Below are positions 1 through 6,775 of a stretch of DNA of 14,108 nucleotides, piece after piece; within the stretch, counting starts at the first letter, position 1; each line of letters opens with the position of its first letter. The stretch lies in assembly GCA_002383375.1 (NCBI GenBank), contig DFYR01000076.1, forward strand, positions 42,955 through 57,062. Direction: 5' to 3'. The translations under genes were made by a program, and so were the position numbers. The DNA comes from Spirochaetaceae bacterium UBA4077. Its GTDB lineage: Bacteria > Spirochaetota > Spirochaetia > Treponematales > Rectinemataceae. Under the pieces are notes generated by a model that was not told the origin of the DNA, ran no database searches, and saw only the letters and a list, made by a program, of their open reading frames with translations.

Positions 1-1357
1 CGTCGCCGATGATCTTGATGGAGTTTTTGTTGGCGCCCACGGTGCCGTCGGAGCCCAGTCCGTAGAAGAGGCACTCCACCACGCCCTCGGCGTCCAGCTG
101 GAAGTCCTCGTCGTAGGGAAGGCTGGTGTTGGCCACGTCGTCGATGATGCCCACGGTGAAGTGGTTCTTGGGTTCCTTGGCCTTGAGGTTGTCCAGGACA
201 CCCTTGGCCATGGCGGGAGTGAACTCGTAGGAGCCCAGACCGTAGCGGCCACCCACGACGGTGGGCCAGCCTGTGAAGTGGGATTTGCCGGCGCCCATGG
301 CTTCGCCGATGGCGGTGCGCACGTCCTCGTAGAGAGGCTCGCCGATAGCTCCCGGCTCCTTGGTCCTGTCCAGCACAGCGATGGATTTCACGGTGGCGGG
401 AATGGCGGCGATAAAGTGTTCTACCGAGAAAGGCCTGTAGAGCCTGACCTTGACCACGCCCACCTTTTCGCCCTTGGCGACCAGGTTGCACACAGTCTCC
501 TCGACGGTGTCGGCGCCGGATCCCATGACGATGACAACGCGCTCGGCGTCGGGGGCTCCCACGTAGTCGAAGAGCTTATAGCTGCGGCCGGTGAGTTTGG
601 CGAACTCCGCCATGGTCTCCTCGACGGCCTTGGGAGTGGCTGTGTAGAACTTGCTGGTGGCTTCCCTGCCGGCGAAGTATACGTCGGGATTCTGGGAGGT
701 GCCGCGGATAAAGGGCTTCTCTGGGGTCAGGCCCCTGGCGCGGTGTTCCCGGACCAGATCCTCCGAGATCATCTTCTTCATGGTCGCATAGGGGATTTCC
801 TCCACCTTCTGGACCTCGTGGGAGGTGCGGAACCCGTCGAAGAAGTGAAGGAAGGGCACCCTGGTCTTGAGAGTGGCGGCGTGGGCGACTAAGGCCATGT
901 CCATGACTTCCTGCACGTTGTTGGAAGCCAGGAGAGCCCAGCCGGTCTGGCGGGCGGCCATGACATCCTGGTGGTCGCCAAAAATGGAAAGAGCCTGGGC
1001 GGCCACGGCGCGGGCTGCGATGTGGAATACCGTGGAGGTAGCCTCGCCGGCGATCTTGAACATGTTGGGTATCATAAGAAGCAAGCCCTGGGAGGCAGTG
1101 AAGGTGGTCGAAAGGGCGCCCGCGGTGAGGGCTCCATGGACCGCGCCGGCTGCTCCAGCTTCGGACTGCATCTCGACTACCTGGGGTAAGGTTCCCCAGA
1201 GGTTCTTGCGGCCCATGGCCGAGAATTCATCGGCGAGCTCTCCCATGGGGGAAGAGGGGGTGATGGGGTAGATCGCGATAACTTCGGAACAAGCGTGGGC
1301 GACATAGGCCGCCGCGGCGTTACCGTCGATCATCACCATGTTCTTGGAATCTGCCAT
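1..1357 (-). CDS. nifJ: Pyruvate:ferredoxin (flavodoxin) oxidoreductase, N-terminal part (runs off the left edge)
   Basis: Oxidative decarboxylation of pyruvate to acetyl-CoA with reduction of ferredoxin, in the cytoplasm. Only the first 452 codons are here, of about 1180 in single-chain PFORs. I translated the minus strand by hand. It opens MADSKNMVMIDGNAAAAYVA and carries the pyruvate-site motif YPITPSSPM at residues 30-38, the thiamine-binding QSEAGAAGAVHGAL at 64-77 and AAR at 114-116. Thr33, Glu66 and Arg116 line up with Thr31, Glu64 and Arg114 of the Desulfovibrio africanus enzyme. The visible part covers the pyrimidine-binding domain and the two following domains. The iron-sulfur and TPP pyrophosphate domains would lie left of the window. 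The ATG at 1357-1355 follows an AAGGA-type ribosome site. The gene is transcribed divergently from the nucleotidyltransferase. No frameshift was seen. Confidence 0.96.
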   Translation of the reverse strand, partial: MADSKNMVMIDGNAAAAYVAHACSEVIAIYPITPSSPMGELADEFSAMGRKNLWGTLPQVVEMQSEAGAAGAVHGALTAGALSTTFTASQGLLLMIPNMFKIAGEATSTVFHIAARAVAAQALSIFGDHQDVMAARQTGWALLASNNVQEVMDMALVAHAATLKTRVPFLHFFDGFRTSHEVQKVEEIPYATMKKMISEDLVREHRARGLTPEKPFIRGTSQNPDVYFAGREATSKFYTATPKAVEETMAEFAKLTGRSYKLFDYVGAPDAERVVIVMGSGADTVEETVCNLVAKGEKVGVVKVRLYRPFSVEHFIAAIPATVKSIAVLDRTKEPGAIGEPLYEDVRTAIGEAMGAGKSHFTGWPTVVGGRYGLGSYEFTPAMAKGVLDNLKAKEPKNHFTVGIIDDVANTSLPYDEDFQLDAEGVVECLFYGLGSDGTVGANKNSIKIIGD

Positions 1358-1490
1358 TGTGGTTCCTTCTTTTAAAAAGATGGGGATGCTGTGCTTTACC
1401 GCCCGGGGCCCCAATTGGCCTCACCGGTGCCGACATGAAAAAGTGATACTGTGGTGCTGCAAAGCGGGGACCCGACCGAAAAGCGTTTCA

Positions 1491-1519
1491 ATCCTATATC
1501 GGATTCCCGATTATTTCAA
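1491..1519 (-). promoter_or_regulatory. Probable promoter of the pyruvate:ferredoxin oxidoreductase gene
   Basis: Read on the minus strand, a -35 box TTGAAA (1519-1514) and a -10 box TAGGAT (1496-1491) are separated by 17 nt. Transcription would start near 1484, giving a leader of about 127 nt. A perfect 5-bp inverted repeat (ATCGG, 4-nt gap, CCGAT; 1498-1511) fills the middle of the spacer. It is a candidate operator, though short enough to be chance. The long leader contains several 8-bp palindromes (CCAATTGG, GGGGCCCC, CACCGGTG), but I recognise no riboswitch in it. Confidence 0.5.
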
Positions 1520-1592
1520 TACACAAGACTTCCCCCGTTGTAGGATTGTCGTAAAATATCGGGGAGGCTTTTCATTTATTGCAACCAGCTTA

Positions 1593-1627
1593 TTGACCTT
1601 TGAAATGCCCGGGCTATAGTAATGCCA
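1593..1627 (+). promoter_or_regulatory. Promoter giving a predicted leaderless transcript
   Basis: A -35 box TTGACC (1593-1598), a 16-nt spacer and a -10 box TATAGT (1615-1620) sit directly before the nucleotidyltransferase gene. Standard sigma-70 geometry puts +1 seven bases after the -10 box, at 1627, which is the A of the chosen ATG. No Shine-Dalgarno sequence lies before that ATG. An ATG at 1622 reads into a stop after two codons, and the earlier in-frame ATG at 1600 lies inside the promoter. Confidence 0.6.
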
Positions 1628-2568
1628 TGAAGCTTCTAATTCTCGCCGCGGGACTTGGTTCCCGCTTCGGCGGTCCCAAACAGCTGGCTGCGGTGGGCCC
1701 GGCCGGCGAGAGCCTTCCTGAATACAATATCTTCGATGCCATGAGAGCCGGTTTCTCCGGCGTCGTCCTTCTCATCCGAAAGGGAATGGAAGAGGATGTG
1801 AGAGCCAGCCTAGTTGCCAGGCTCCCGGCTGAAATACCGGTGGAATTCGCCTATCAGGAACAAGGCGCTTTTATCCCCCAAAGGCTTGCGACAAGGATCG
1901 AAGCAGCGGGAAGGACAAAACCCTGGGGGACCGGCCAGGCACTGCTCTGCGCCCAAGCCGCACTCCAGGATGGTCCCTTCGCCGTGATCAACGGCGATGA
2001 CTTTTATGGGAGGATGGGTTTTGCCGCCGTTAAACGCTTCTTCGATACTGCGAAAAAAAACACTCCTGTAGAGTTTTGTCTGGCAGGCTACAGCCTCTCC
2101 GGGGTGGTACCGCTCAGTGGAAGTGTTTCCAGGGCAGTCTGCGCGCTGGACTCAGCCGGCTGCCTGGCGGGAATACGGGAGCACAAGGCTGTCATGCGCC
2201 GTGCAGGACAGATTGTATCCGTCGGCGAGAACCTGTCTGAGCAAATCCTGGCCCCTGGTTCACTCATTTCCATGAACATGTGGGGATTGGGACCAGAGTT
2301 GTTTCCCTGGGTCGAGGAGCTTTTTTCCAAATTTATCGCTGATAGCGGGAATTGGGCGTCGGCTGAATTTTACCTTCCCGAAGCCATGGGCACTATAGCA
2401 GCATCGGGGAAGGCTACGTTTCGGGTCTTGCCTGTCCATGAGGAGTATTTCGGCCTTACCAATCCAGAGGATCTGGCCGATGCCCGGAAGGCAGCGCTGG
2501 ACCGCAGTAGAAGGGGAGAGTATCCCTCGCCGCTCTGGGGCGGCAAATCTGGAGGTGCTGAACCATGA
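1627..2568 (+). CDS. Sugar-1-phosphate nucleotidyltransferase family protein
   Basis: Predicted cytosolic enzyme that transfers an NMP to a sugar phosphate or similar phosphate ester; the substrate is not evident. The 313-residue protein starts MKLLILAAGLGSRFGGPKQ, the nucleotide-binding signature of the NTP_transferase (GT-A-like) fold, with Arg13 and Lys18 in the usual places. GTGQALLCAQ and then INGDDFYG (121-128) give the metal-binding aspartates. I chose the ATG at 1627 because the N-terminal beta strand begins exactly there and because the promoter overlaps the upstream alternative. The stop overlaps the next gene's start (ATGA), so the two are translationally coupled. The downstream beta-helix protein resembles the missing acyltransferase half of GlmU. 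It could equally be a choline-phosphate or mannose-1-phosphate type enzyme. Confidence 0.85.
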   Translation: MKLLILAAGLGSRFGGPKQLAAVGPAGESLPEYNIFDAMRAGFSGVVLLIRKGMEEDVRASLVARLPAEIPVEFAYQEQGAFIPQRLATRIEAAGRTKPWGTGQALLCAQAALQDGPFAVINGDDFYGRMGFAAVKRFFDTAKKNTPVEFCLAGYSLSGVVPLSGSVSRAVCALDSAGCLAGIREHKAVMRRAGQIVSVGENLSEQILAPGSLISMNMWGLGPELFPWVEELFSKFIADSGNWASAEFYLPEAMGTIAASGKATFRVLPVHEEYFGLTNPEDLADARKAALDRSRRGEYPSPLWGGKSGGAEP

Positions 2569-3329
2569 TCGGAGCCAATTCGAGAAAATGGGCGGGTTTT
2601 CCTGCCCTATTCGATATAGGGGCTACTGCCTTCTCGCGGCTCTTCGCCTACCTCGAAAAGCCCTGGGAGGCCCTTTCTTCCCTGGAAGCCTATCTCGGCA
2701 TACTCCTGGCCGAAGATCCACTAGCGGGACAGAGACCTGAACCTATTGCGGAAGGAAGTCTTATCCGGGGAGACCTGAGGCTTGGGCCTAGAGTGAGGAT
2801 CGAAGCGGGGGTGCGCATCGAAGGGACAGTGCATGTGGGAGCTGGTTGCATCATCGAGTCGGGCGCTTATATCAAAGGCCCTGTCTGGCTGGCCGAGGGC
2901 TGCGAGGTGCGCCAGGGCGCCTATCTCCGGGGCAATGTCATTGCCGGAGCTGGTGCTGTGCTGGGCCATTGTTCGGAATTCAAGCAGGCAATCCTCTTGG
3001 AGGGAGCCCAAGCCCCCCACTTCAACTATGTTGGAGATTCCATCCTTGGCATTAAAAGTCACATAGGAGCTGGCGTGATCCTCTCCAACCTCAGGCTGGA
3101 CAAGCGGGCGGTGAGGGCAGCCCTTCTGCCCAGGGACGATTTAAAGGAAAAAGGCGGGCTCGAACTGCTGGACACGGGCTTGGTGAAATTCGGCGCCCTC
3201 CTGGGAGACGGCTGCGAAATTGGTTGCAACTGCGTGCTCAATCCAGGAAGCATCCTCGGTTCTGGCTGCAGGGCTACGCCCTTGAGCCGCATAAAGGGAA
3301 CGTGGTCCGAGGACTCGATCATACAATAA
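2565..3329 (+). CDS. Left-handed beta-helix protein, GlmU C-terminal-like (putative UDP-N-acetylglucosamine diphosphorylase / acyltransferase)
   Basis: A 254-residue protein. Residues about 1-60 are a helical N-terminus. Residues about 62-245 are hexapeptide repeats (RIEAGVRIEGTVHVGAGCII and similar) that form a left-handed beta helix, as in GlmU and sugar-nucleotide acyltransferases. PHFNYVGDSILG at about 151-162 aligns with the NHLTYLGDAEIG segment of GlmU, placing His152 where GlmU has its catalytic acetyltransferase histidine. HIGAGVILSN follows as in GlmU. There is no nucleotidyltransferase domain of its own; that function is encoded just upstream. A strong GGAGG (2551-2555) sits 9 nt before the ATG, unlike the first gene of the pair. 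Genes of this type are often called UDP-GlcNAc diphosphorylase by domain similarity. Acetyl-CoA use is inferred, and a regulatory or scaffold role cannot be excluded. Confidence 0.8.
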   Translation: MIGANSRKWAGFPALFDIGATAFSRLFAYLEKPWEALSSLEAYLGILLAEDPLAGQRPEPIAEGSLIRGDLRLGPRVRIEAGVRIEGTVHVGAGCIIESGAYIKGPVWLAEGCEVRQGAYLRGNVIAGAGAVLGHCSEFKQAILLEGAQAPHFNYVGDSILGIKSHIGAGVILSNLRLDKRAVRAALLPRDDLKEKGGLELLDTGLVKFGALLGDGCEIGCNCVLNPGSILGSGCRATPLSRIKGTWSEDSIIQ

Positions 3330-3366
3330 GACATGTGCTATGCTTAAGTTCCTCTTTATTCTCCCG

Positions 3367-3402
3367 TTAAAAAATGTCATACTTATCACTATAGTACAGC
3401 CA
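3367..3402 (+). promoter_or_regulatory. Probable promoter of the nfnA-nfnB-TPR operon
   Basis: A -35-like TTAAAA (3367-3372), a 17-nt spacer and a -10 box TATAGT (3390-3395) predict +1 at about 3402 and a 29-nt leader. An AAGGA ribosome site (3421-3425) lies 5 nt before the ATG at 3431. A second candidate -10, TATGCT (3339-3344), lies just after the preceding stop codon but has no convincing -35. The 101-bp gap has no canonical hairpin terminator for the preceding gene pair. Confidence 0.5.
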
Positions 3403-3430
3403 GCGGACCAGCACCGCGGAAAGGAACAGC

Positions 3431-4351
3431 ATGCACAGCGAGCATACGATTCTGTCGAAACGACAGCTGTCCGAAGAAGTATATCGAATGGAAATTCTCG
3501 CTCCCCTGGTAGCCAGGGAGCGCATGGCAGGCCAATTTGTCATTGTTCAGTATGATCAGAAATACTCCGAAAGAATCCCCCTGACCATAGCGGACGCTGA
3601 CCCTGTAAAAGGTTCGGTCACCGTGATTTTTCAAACCGTCGGCGCCAGCACCCATAAACTCGCCCTTAAGAATGTCGGCGACTCGATCGTTCTACTAGGC
3701 CCCCTAGGCAATCCCACCCATATCGAAAAATACGGCTGGGCTGTCTGCGTGGGCGGCGGCATCGGCCTGGCACCCCTGCATCCCATAGTCAAAGCCTTGA
3801 AAGAGGCGGGGAACAAGGTAACAGTCATTTCCGGAGCCCGTACCAAGGAATTGCTGATTATGCAGGAGGAAATGGAAGCCCTGGCGGACGAGCACATCGT
3901 GGTGACCGACGACGGATCAGCGGGCAGAAAAGCCCTGGTAACCGAGCCCCTGGCCGAACTCTGTTCCAGGGATCCCAAACCAGATCTAGCAGTGACTATT
4001 GGCCCACCCATAATGATGAAATTCTGTGCTTCCACGACTCAACCCTTCGGCGTAAAGACCCTGGCATCCCTCAATACGATCATGATCGACGGCACCGGCA
4101 TGTGCGGCGGCTGTAGGGTGAACGTAGGCGGAAAGACAAAGTTTGTCTGTGTAGACGGACCAGAGTTTGATGCCCATGAAGTGGACTGGAACCAGATGCT
4201 TACCCGTCTGGGGGCGTACAAGAATCTTGAAAAGGAAGCCCACGACCGCTGCCACATGGAGATGTCCATACAGGAACTGAAAAAACAACAGGCTGTCGAA
4301 GGCAATGCTGAGGCAGGCAGAGACAACAAACAGGGGAGCGAGTCTCGATGA
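3431..4351 (+). CDS. nfnA: NADH-dependent reduced ferredoxin:NADP+ oxidoreductase, small subunit (FAD/[2Fe-2S])
   Basis: Small subunit of the electron-bifurcating transhydrogenase NfnAB (also annotated sulfide dehydrogenase beta or ferredoxin-NADP reductase alpha). It carries the NAD(H) site, one FAD and a [2Fe-2S] cluster. The 306-residue protein has a ferredoxin-reductase-type FAD motif RIPLT (48-52), a nucleotide motif GGGIGLAP (108-115), and a C-terminal cluster segment IDGTGMCGGCRV...FVCVDGPEFD. Asp220, Cys225, Cys228 and Cys240 match the unusual Asp/3-Cys ligand set known for Nfn. It is longer than the usual 275-285 residues because of a charged tail rich in Lys, Glu and Gln (about 280-306). 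The ATGA overlap with nfnB supports equal production of the two subunits. DHO dehydrogenase electron-transfer subunits (PyrK) are related, but the nfnB partner settles the identity. Confidence 0.92.
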   Translation: MHSEHTILSKRQLSEEVYRMEILAPLVARERMAGQFVIVQYDQKYSERIPLTIADADPVKGSVTVIFQTVGASTHKLALKNVGDSIVLLGPLGNPTHIEKYGWAVCVGGGIGLAPLHPIVKALKEAGNKVTVISGARTKELLIMQEEMEALADEHIVVTDDGSAGRKALVTEPLAELCSRDPKPDLAVTIGPPIMMKFCASTTQPFGVKTLASLNTIMIDGTGMCGGCRVNVGGKTKFVCVDGPEFDAHEVDWNQMLTRLGAYKNLEKEAHDRCHMEMSIQELKKQQAVEGNAEAGRDNKQGSESR

Positions 4352-5829
4352 GTCATATGGATAGAGCTAACCATGAAGAACAAGCAAGGCTTGAGCTGGC
4401 GAGGATACGGGGCATCCCCTTGAATCCCAAGGCGAGGATGCAGATTCCCGTTCAGGAGATGCCCAGCCAGGATCCTTCTCTGCGACGGGCAAACATGTCC
4501 GAAGTAGCCACTGGTTATACCGCCGAGCAGGCGATGCTGGAGTCGGAACGTTGCCTTCAGTGCAAGAACGCTCCCTGCATTGCAGGTTGCCCTGTTAAAA
4601 TCGACATACCTGGCTTTCTGGCCAAGACGCGGGAGGGAGACTTCGCCGGCGCGGTGTCGGTGATCAAGCGCACAAATCTCCTGCCCTCGATCTGCGGTCG
4701 GGTCTGTCCCCAAGAAAAGCAGTGTCAGCTGCCCTGCACCCTGGGCAAGTCCCTAGGAGGCGTGGAAAAGGCCGTGCAGATCGGCAGGGTAGAACGGTAT
4801 GTGGCGGATTACGAACGCCAGGCCGGTTTGCTCGCTCCTCCCCCTGCAGCGGGCTCTACCGGCAAGAAGGTGGCGGTAGTGGGCGCCGGTCCCGCCGGCC
4901 TTACCTGTGCCGTCGACGTAAGGCGTCAGGGCCATAAGGTTGTCATATTCGAAGCATTTCACAAGGCCGGCGGCGTCATGGTCTACGGCATTCCTGAGTT
5001 CAGGCTTCCCAAAGACCTGGTGGCCTCCGAGGCCGGCGTGCTGGAGTCCATGGGGGTCGAGTTCGAGATGAGCTTCCTGGTAGGCCGGACAAGAAAGCTC
5101 AGAGCCCTTCTCAAGGAAGACGGCTTTGAGGCTGTATTTGTCGGCACGGGAGCCGGGCTGCCCAAATTCATGAATATTCCAGGCGAAAACTTGGTGGGCG
5201 TTTTTTCCGCCAACGAATACCTCACCCGGGCCAACCTGATGAAGGCCTACGAGGTAGGCAAGGCGGCAACACCGCTCTATCCATCCCGGCGGGTAGCCGT
5301 GCTGGGCGGCGGCAACGTTGCCATGGACTCTGCCCGTATGGCCCTGCGCCTGGGCGCCGAGGAAGTGCGAGTACTCTACCGCAGAACCAGGGAGGAAATG
5401 CCTGCCCGAGGCGAAGAGGTGGTCCACGCCATGGAAGAGGGTATCCATTTCGATTTCTTGGCCAGCCCAACCCAGGTTTTGGGCGACCAGAACGGCAGGG
5501 TAGTGGGGCTGGAGGTTCTCTCCTATGAGTTAGGCGAACCGGACGAATCCGGCCGTCGCCGACCCGTGCCCCTAAAAGGCAGCGAAAAGATCGTTCCCTT
5601 CGACACGGTTATCGTAGCGGTGGGCAATGAGTCCAATCCTTTGATTTCCCGCACCACTCCCGAACTCAAGGTGGATCGCTGGGGCCATATATTGGTGGAT
5701 GAGAAGCAGAAGACAAGTATCGAGCGCGTCTACGCCGGAGGGGACATTGTCCTGGGCGCGGCCACGGTCATACTCGCCATGGGCGAAGGACGGCGCGCGG
5801 CCGCCGCCATAAACGAGGTGCTGCAGTAG
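4348..5829 (+). CDS. nfnB: NADH-dependent reduced ferredoxin:NADP+ oxidoreductase, large subunit (GltD-like flavoprotein)
   Basis: Large subunit of NfnAB, which binds NADPH, the bifurcating FAD and two [4Fe-4S] clusters. It is often misannotated as glutamate synthase small subunit (gltA/gltD). The 493-residue protein has cluster cysteines in two groups, Cys69, 72, 77, 81 and Cys116, 120, 126, 130. A first Rossmann motif GAGPAGL (179-185) serves FAD, and a second, GGGN (320-323), serves NADPH. A final GGDIVLGAATVILAMGEGRR (from about 467) is the usual FAD-contact segment. Length is slightly above the 465-475 typical of the family. A GGGGAG ribosome site (4333-4338) lies 9 nt before the ATG. 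The adjacent nfnA and nearby PFOR argue for ferredoxin/NADPH metabolism rather than glutamate synthesis. No glutamate synthase large subunit is in the window. Confidence 0.93.
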   Translation: MSHMDRANHEEQARLELARIRGIPLNPKARMQIPVQEMPSQDPSLRRANMSEVATGYTAEQAMLESERCLQCKNAPCIAGCPVKIDIPGFLAKTREGDFAGAVSVIKRTNLLPSICGRVCPQEKQCQLPCTLGKSLGGVEKAVQIGRVERYVADYERQAGLLAPPPAAGSTGKKVAVVGAGPAGLTCAVDVRRQGHKVVIFEAFHKAGGVMVYGIPEFRLPKDLVASEAGVLESMGVEFEMSFLVGRTRKLRALLKEDGFEAVFVGTGAGLPKFMNIPGENLVGVFSANEYLTRANLMKAYEVGKAATPLYPSRRVAVLGGGNVAMDSARMALRLGAEEVRVLYRRTREEMPARGEEVVHAMEEGIHFDFLASPTQVLGDQNGRVVGLEVLSYELGEPDESGRRRPVPLKGSEKIVPFDTVIVAVGNESNPLISRTTPELKVDRWGHILVDEKQKTSIERVYAGGDIVLGAATVILAMGEGRRAAAAINEVLQ

Positions 5830-5831
5830 CC

Positions 5832-6575
5832 ATGAAAAAAGAGCGGCGGCCGCGCCTGGCCGCGGCATCGGTTCTGGCGCTGGGCCTCGCCCTCCTCTGG
5901 GCTTTGGCCCTTCCACTGGAGGCCTCTGCCCAGAGCAGCGCTCCAGCCGCAGCGGCAGAGTCGCTGGAGGCTGCATATCAGTCAGCCCTCCAGCTCTTTT
6001 TTCGGGGACGGCAGCTCCAGGTCGCCGGAAGAGAAGCCGAGGCAGCCAAGACCTTTGCCAATTCTCTCCAGGCTATTGAAAAACTCCTAGCCACACAACC
6101 ATCCAATTTAGATTACATCAACCTCCAGTGCTGGAACCTTTTCAGGCTGGAGCGCCACAACGATGTTGTCGCGACGGCGCAAAAAGCCCTGAGATCGGCC
6201 CAGGACTACCGTATTATCGAAACCCTGGCCGAATCTTTGTATTTTCTCGGCCGCAACGAAGAGTCGCTGGCCTATTTCACTCAGTATTTTCAGCTGGCCT
6301 CCGAAAACGACGAACGCATGTCTAGTGCCTATTACTATGTAGGCGAGTGCTATATGAGAATGAAAAAATACGAGCATGCAGACATCGCCTTCTCCACCGC
6401 CACGATCATGGAAAAGAACATGTACTACTGGTGGTACAGGCTGGGAGCTGTCAAAGAAATCCTTTCACAGTATAGAAGAGCCTATGAAGCCTACGGCAGG
6501 GCGCTTCAGATCAGCCCTAAATTCCAGTACGCCCTTGACGGCCGAGCCAGGGTGAAGGCGAAAGCGGGCCTTTAA
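5832..6575 (+). CDS. Exported tetratricopeptide-repeat protein
   Basis: A 247-residue protein of unknown function. Residues 1-34 form a Sec signal peptide: basic start MKKERRPR, a hydrophobic run to about residue 28, and a likely signal peptidase I site after ASA (32-34). The rest is helical TPR-like repeats. The clearest are SAYYYVGECYMRMKKYEHAD and the final YWWYRLGAVKEILSQYRRAY followed by EAYGRALQISP. It would be a periplasmic protein-interaction module. The start lies 2 nt after the nfnB stop with GAGGTG (5815-5820) upstream, so it belongs to the nfn transcript even though no envelope role is known for NfnAB. The shared transcript may only reflect co-expression. No catalytic motif or lipobox was seen. 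Confidence 0.82.
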   Translation: MKKERRPRLAAASVLALGLALLWALALPLEASAQSSAPAAAAESLEAAYQSALQLFFRGRQLQVAGREAEAAKTFANSLQAIEKLLATQPSNLDYINLQCWNLFRLERHNDVVATAQKALRSAQDYRIIETLAESLYFLGRNEESLAYFTQYFQLASENDERMSSAYYYVGECYMRMKKYEHADIAFSTATIMEKNMYYWWYRLGAVKEILSQYRRAYEAYGRALQISPKFQYALDGRARVKAKAGL

Positions 6576-6585
6576 AAATGATTGA

Positions 6586-6621
6586 GGCTTTTTTACAACT
6601 CAGATGAGTTTTAAAAAAGCT
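6586..6621. repeat. Inverted repeat 1 (AT-rich hairpin, 4-nt loop)
   Basis: Arms 6586-6601 and 6606-6621 pair around the loop AGAT. There are 14 Watson-Crick pairs, one G-T wobble at the base (6586/6621) and one C-T mismatch (6596/6611). The arms contain runs of T and A (6589-6594 and 6613-6618). It begins 10 nt after the TPR stop codon, so it would form at the 3' end of the nfn operon mRNA. Confidence 0.8.
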
Positions 6622-6638
6622 ACCATGAAAATGCGTAT

Positions 6639-6681
6639 GTTTCGCCTAGTTTCAAGCTTTTAGTATAAAACTAGACGAAAC
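6639..6681. repeat. Inverted repeat 2 (14-bp arms, 15-nt loop)
   Basis: Arm GTTTCGCCTAGTTT (6639-6652) pairs with AAACTAGACGAAAC (6668-6681) with a single C-A mismatch (6645/6675). The 15-nt loop (6653-6667) contains the palindrome AAGCTT. There is no T-tract after it. It could be an RNA stem or a protein-binding palindrome. Confidence 0.82.
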
Positions 6682-6686
6682 TATAA

Positions 6687-6724
6687 AGCCAATTTCAAAA
6701 GTTTGCAGACTTTTAAAATTGGCT
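6687..6724. repeat. Inverted repeat 3 (16-bp arms, 6-nt loop), next to the -35 box
   Basis: Arm AGCCAATTTCAAAAGT (6687-6702) pairs with ACTTTTAAAATTGGCT (6709-6724) with one C-A mismatch (6696/6715) and the loop TTGCAG. The distal arm ends 3 bp before the TTGACC -35 box of the next gene, so an operator role is possible as well as an RNA role. Confidence 0.85.
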
Positions 6725-6727
6725 CGA

Positions 6728-6763
6728 TTGACCGGCATTCTCCGATAGCCTAGACTGAAAAAA
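6728..6763 (+). promoter_or_regulatory. Probable promoter of the DUF1576 operon
   Basis: A -35 box TTGACC (6728-6733), a 17-nt spacer and a -10 box TAGACT (6751-6756) predict +1 at about 6763. The leader would be only about 13 nt, just enough for the GGAGG ribosome site at 6767-6771 before the GTG start at 6776. Confidence 0.6.
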
Positions 6764-6775
6764 AATGGAGGTGCC

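Larger units (their letters stand above)
6576..6775. other. AT-rich intergenic region with three stacked inverted repeats
   Basis: This 200-bp gap is much richer in A+T than the flanking genes. It holds three consecutive long imperfect inverted repeats (6586-6621, 6639-6681, 6687-6724), each annotated separately, and then the DUF1576 promoter and ribosome site. No ORF with a plausible ribosome site was found on either strand. None of the three hairpins is followed by a run of T, so none is a typical intrinsic terminator. Confidence 0.8.

Noticed and set aside
161..1271. Plus-strand open frames of 243 and 134 codons
   Set aside because: They lie opposite the well-conserved PFOR gene, have unnatural Gly/His- or Trp/Met-rich compositions and no ribosome sites; they are shadows of a GC-biased gene.
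1338..1619. A 93-codon plus-strand frame in the divergent intergenic region
   Set aside because: It overlaps the start of PFOR and both promoters, has no ribosome site, and its protein resembles no family.
4039..4713. A 224-codon minus-strand frame across nfnA and nfnB
   Set aside because: It is antisense to two certain genes that carry their full motif sets, and it crosses their overlap with no motif of its own.
4348..5829. Glutamate synthase small subunit
   Set aside because: The sequence is GltD-like, but the coupled nfnA with its Asp/Cys3 [2Fe-2S] set identifies the Nfn large subunit.
6586..6724. Intrinsic terminator or CRISPR-like array
   Set aside because: The three hairpins differ in sequence and spacing, so they are not CRISPR repeats. 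None is GC-rich with a following T-run, so a standard terminator is not supported.
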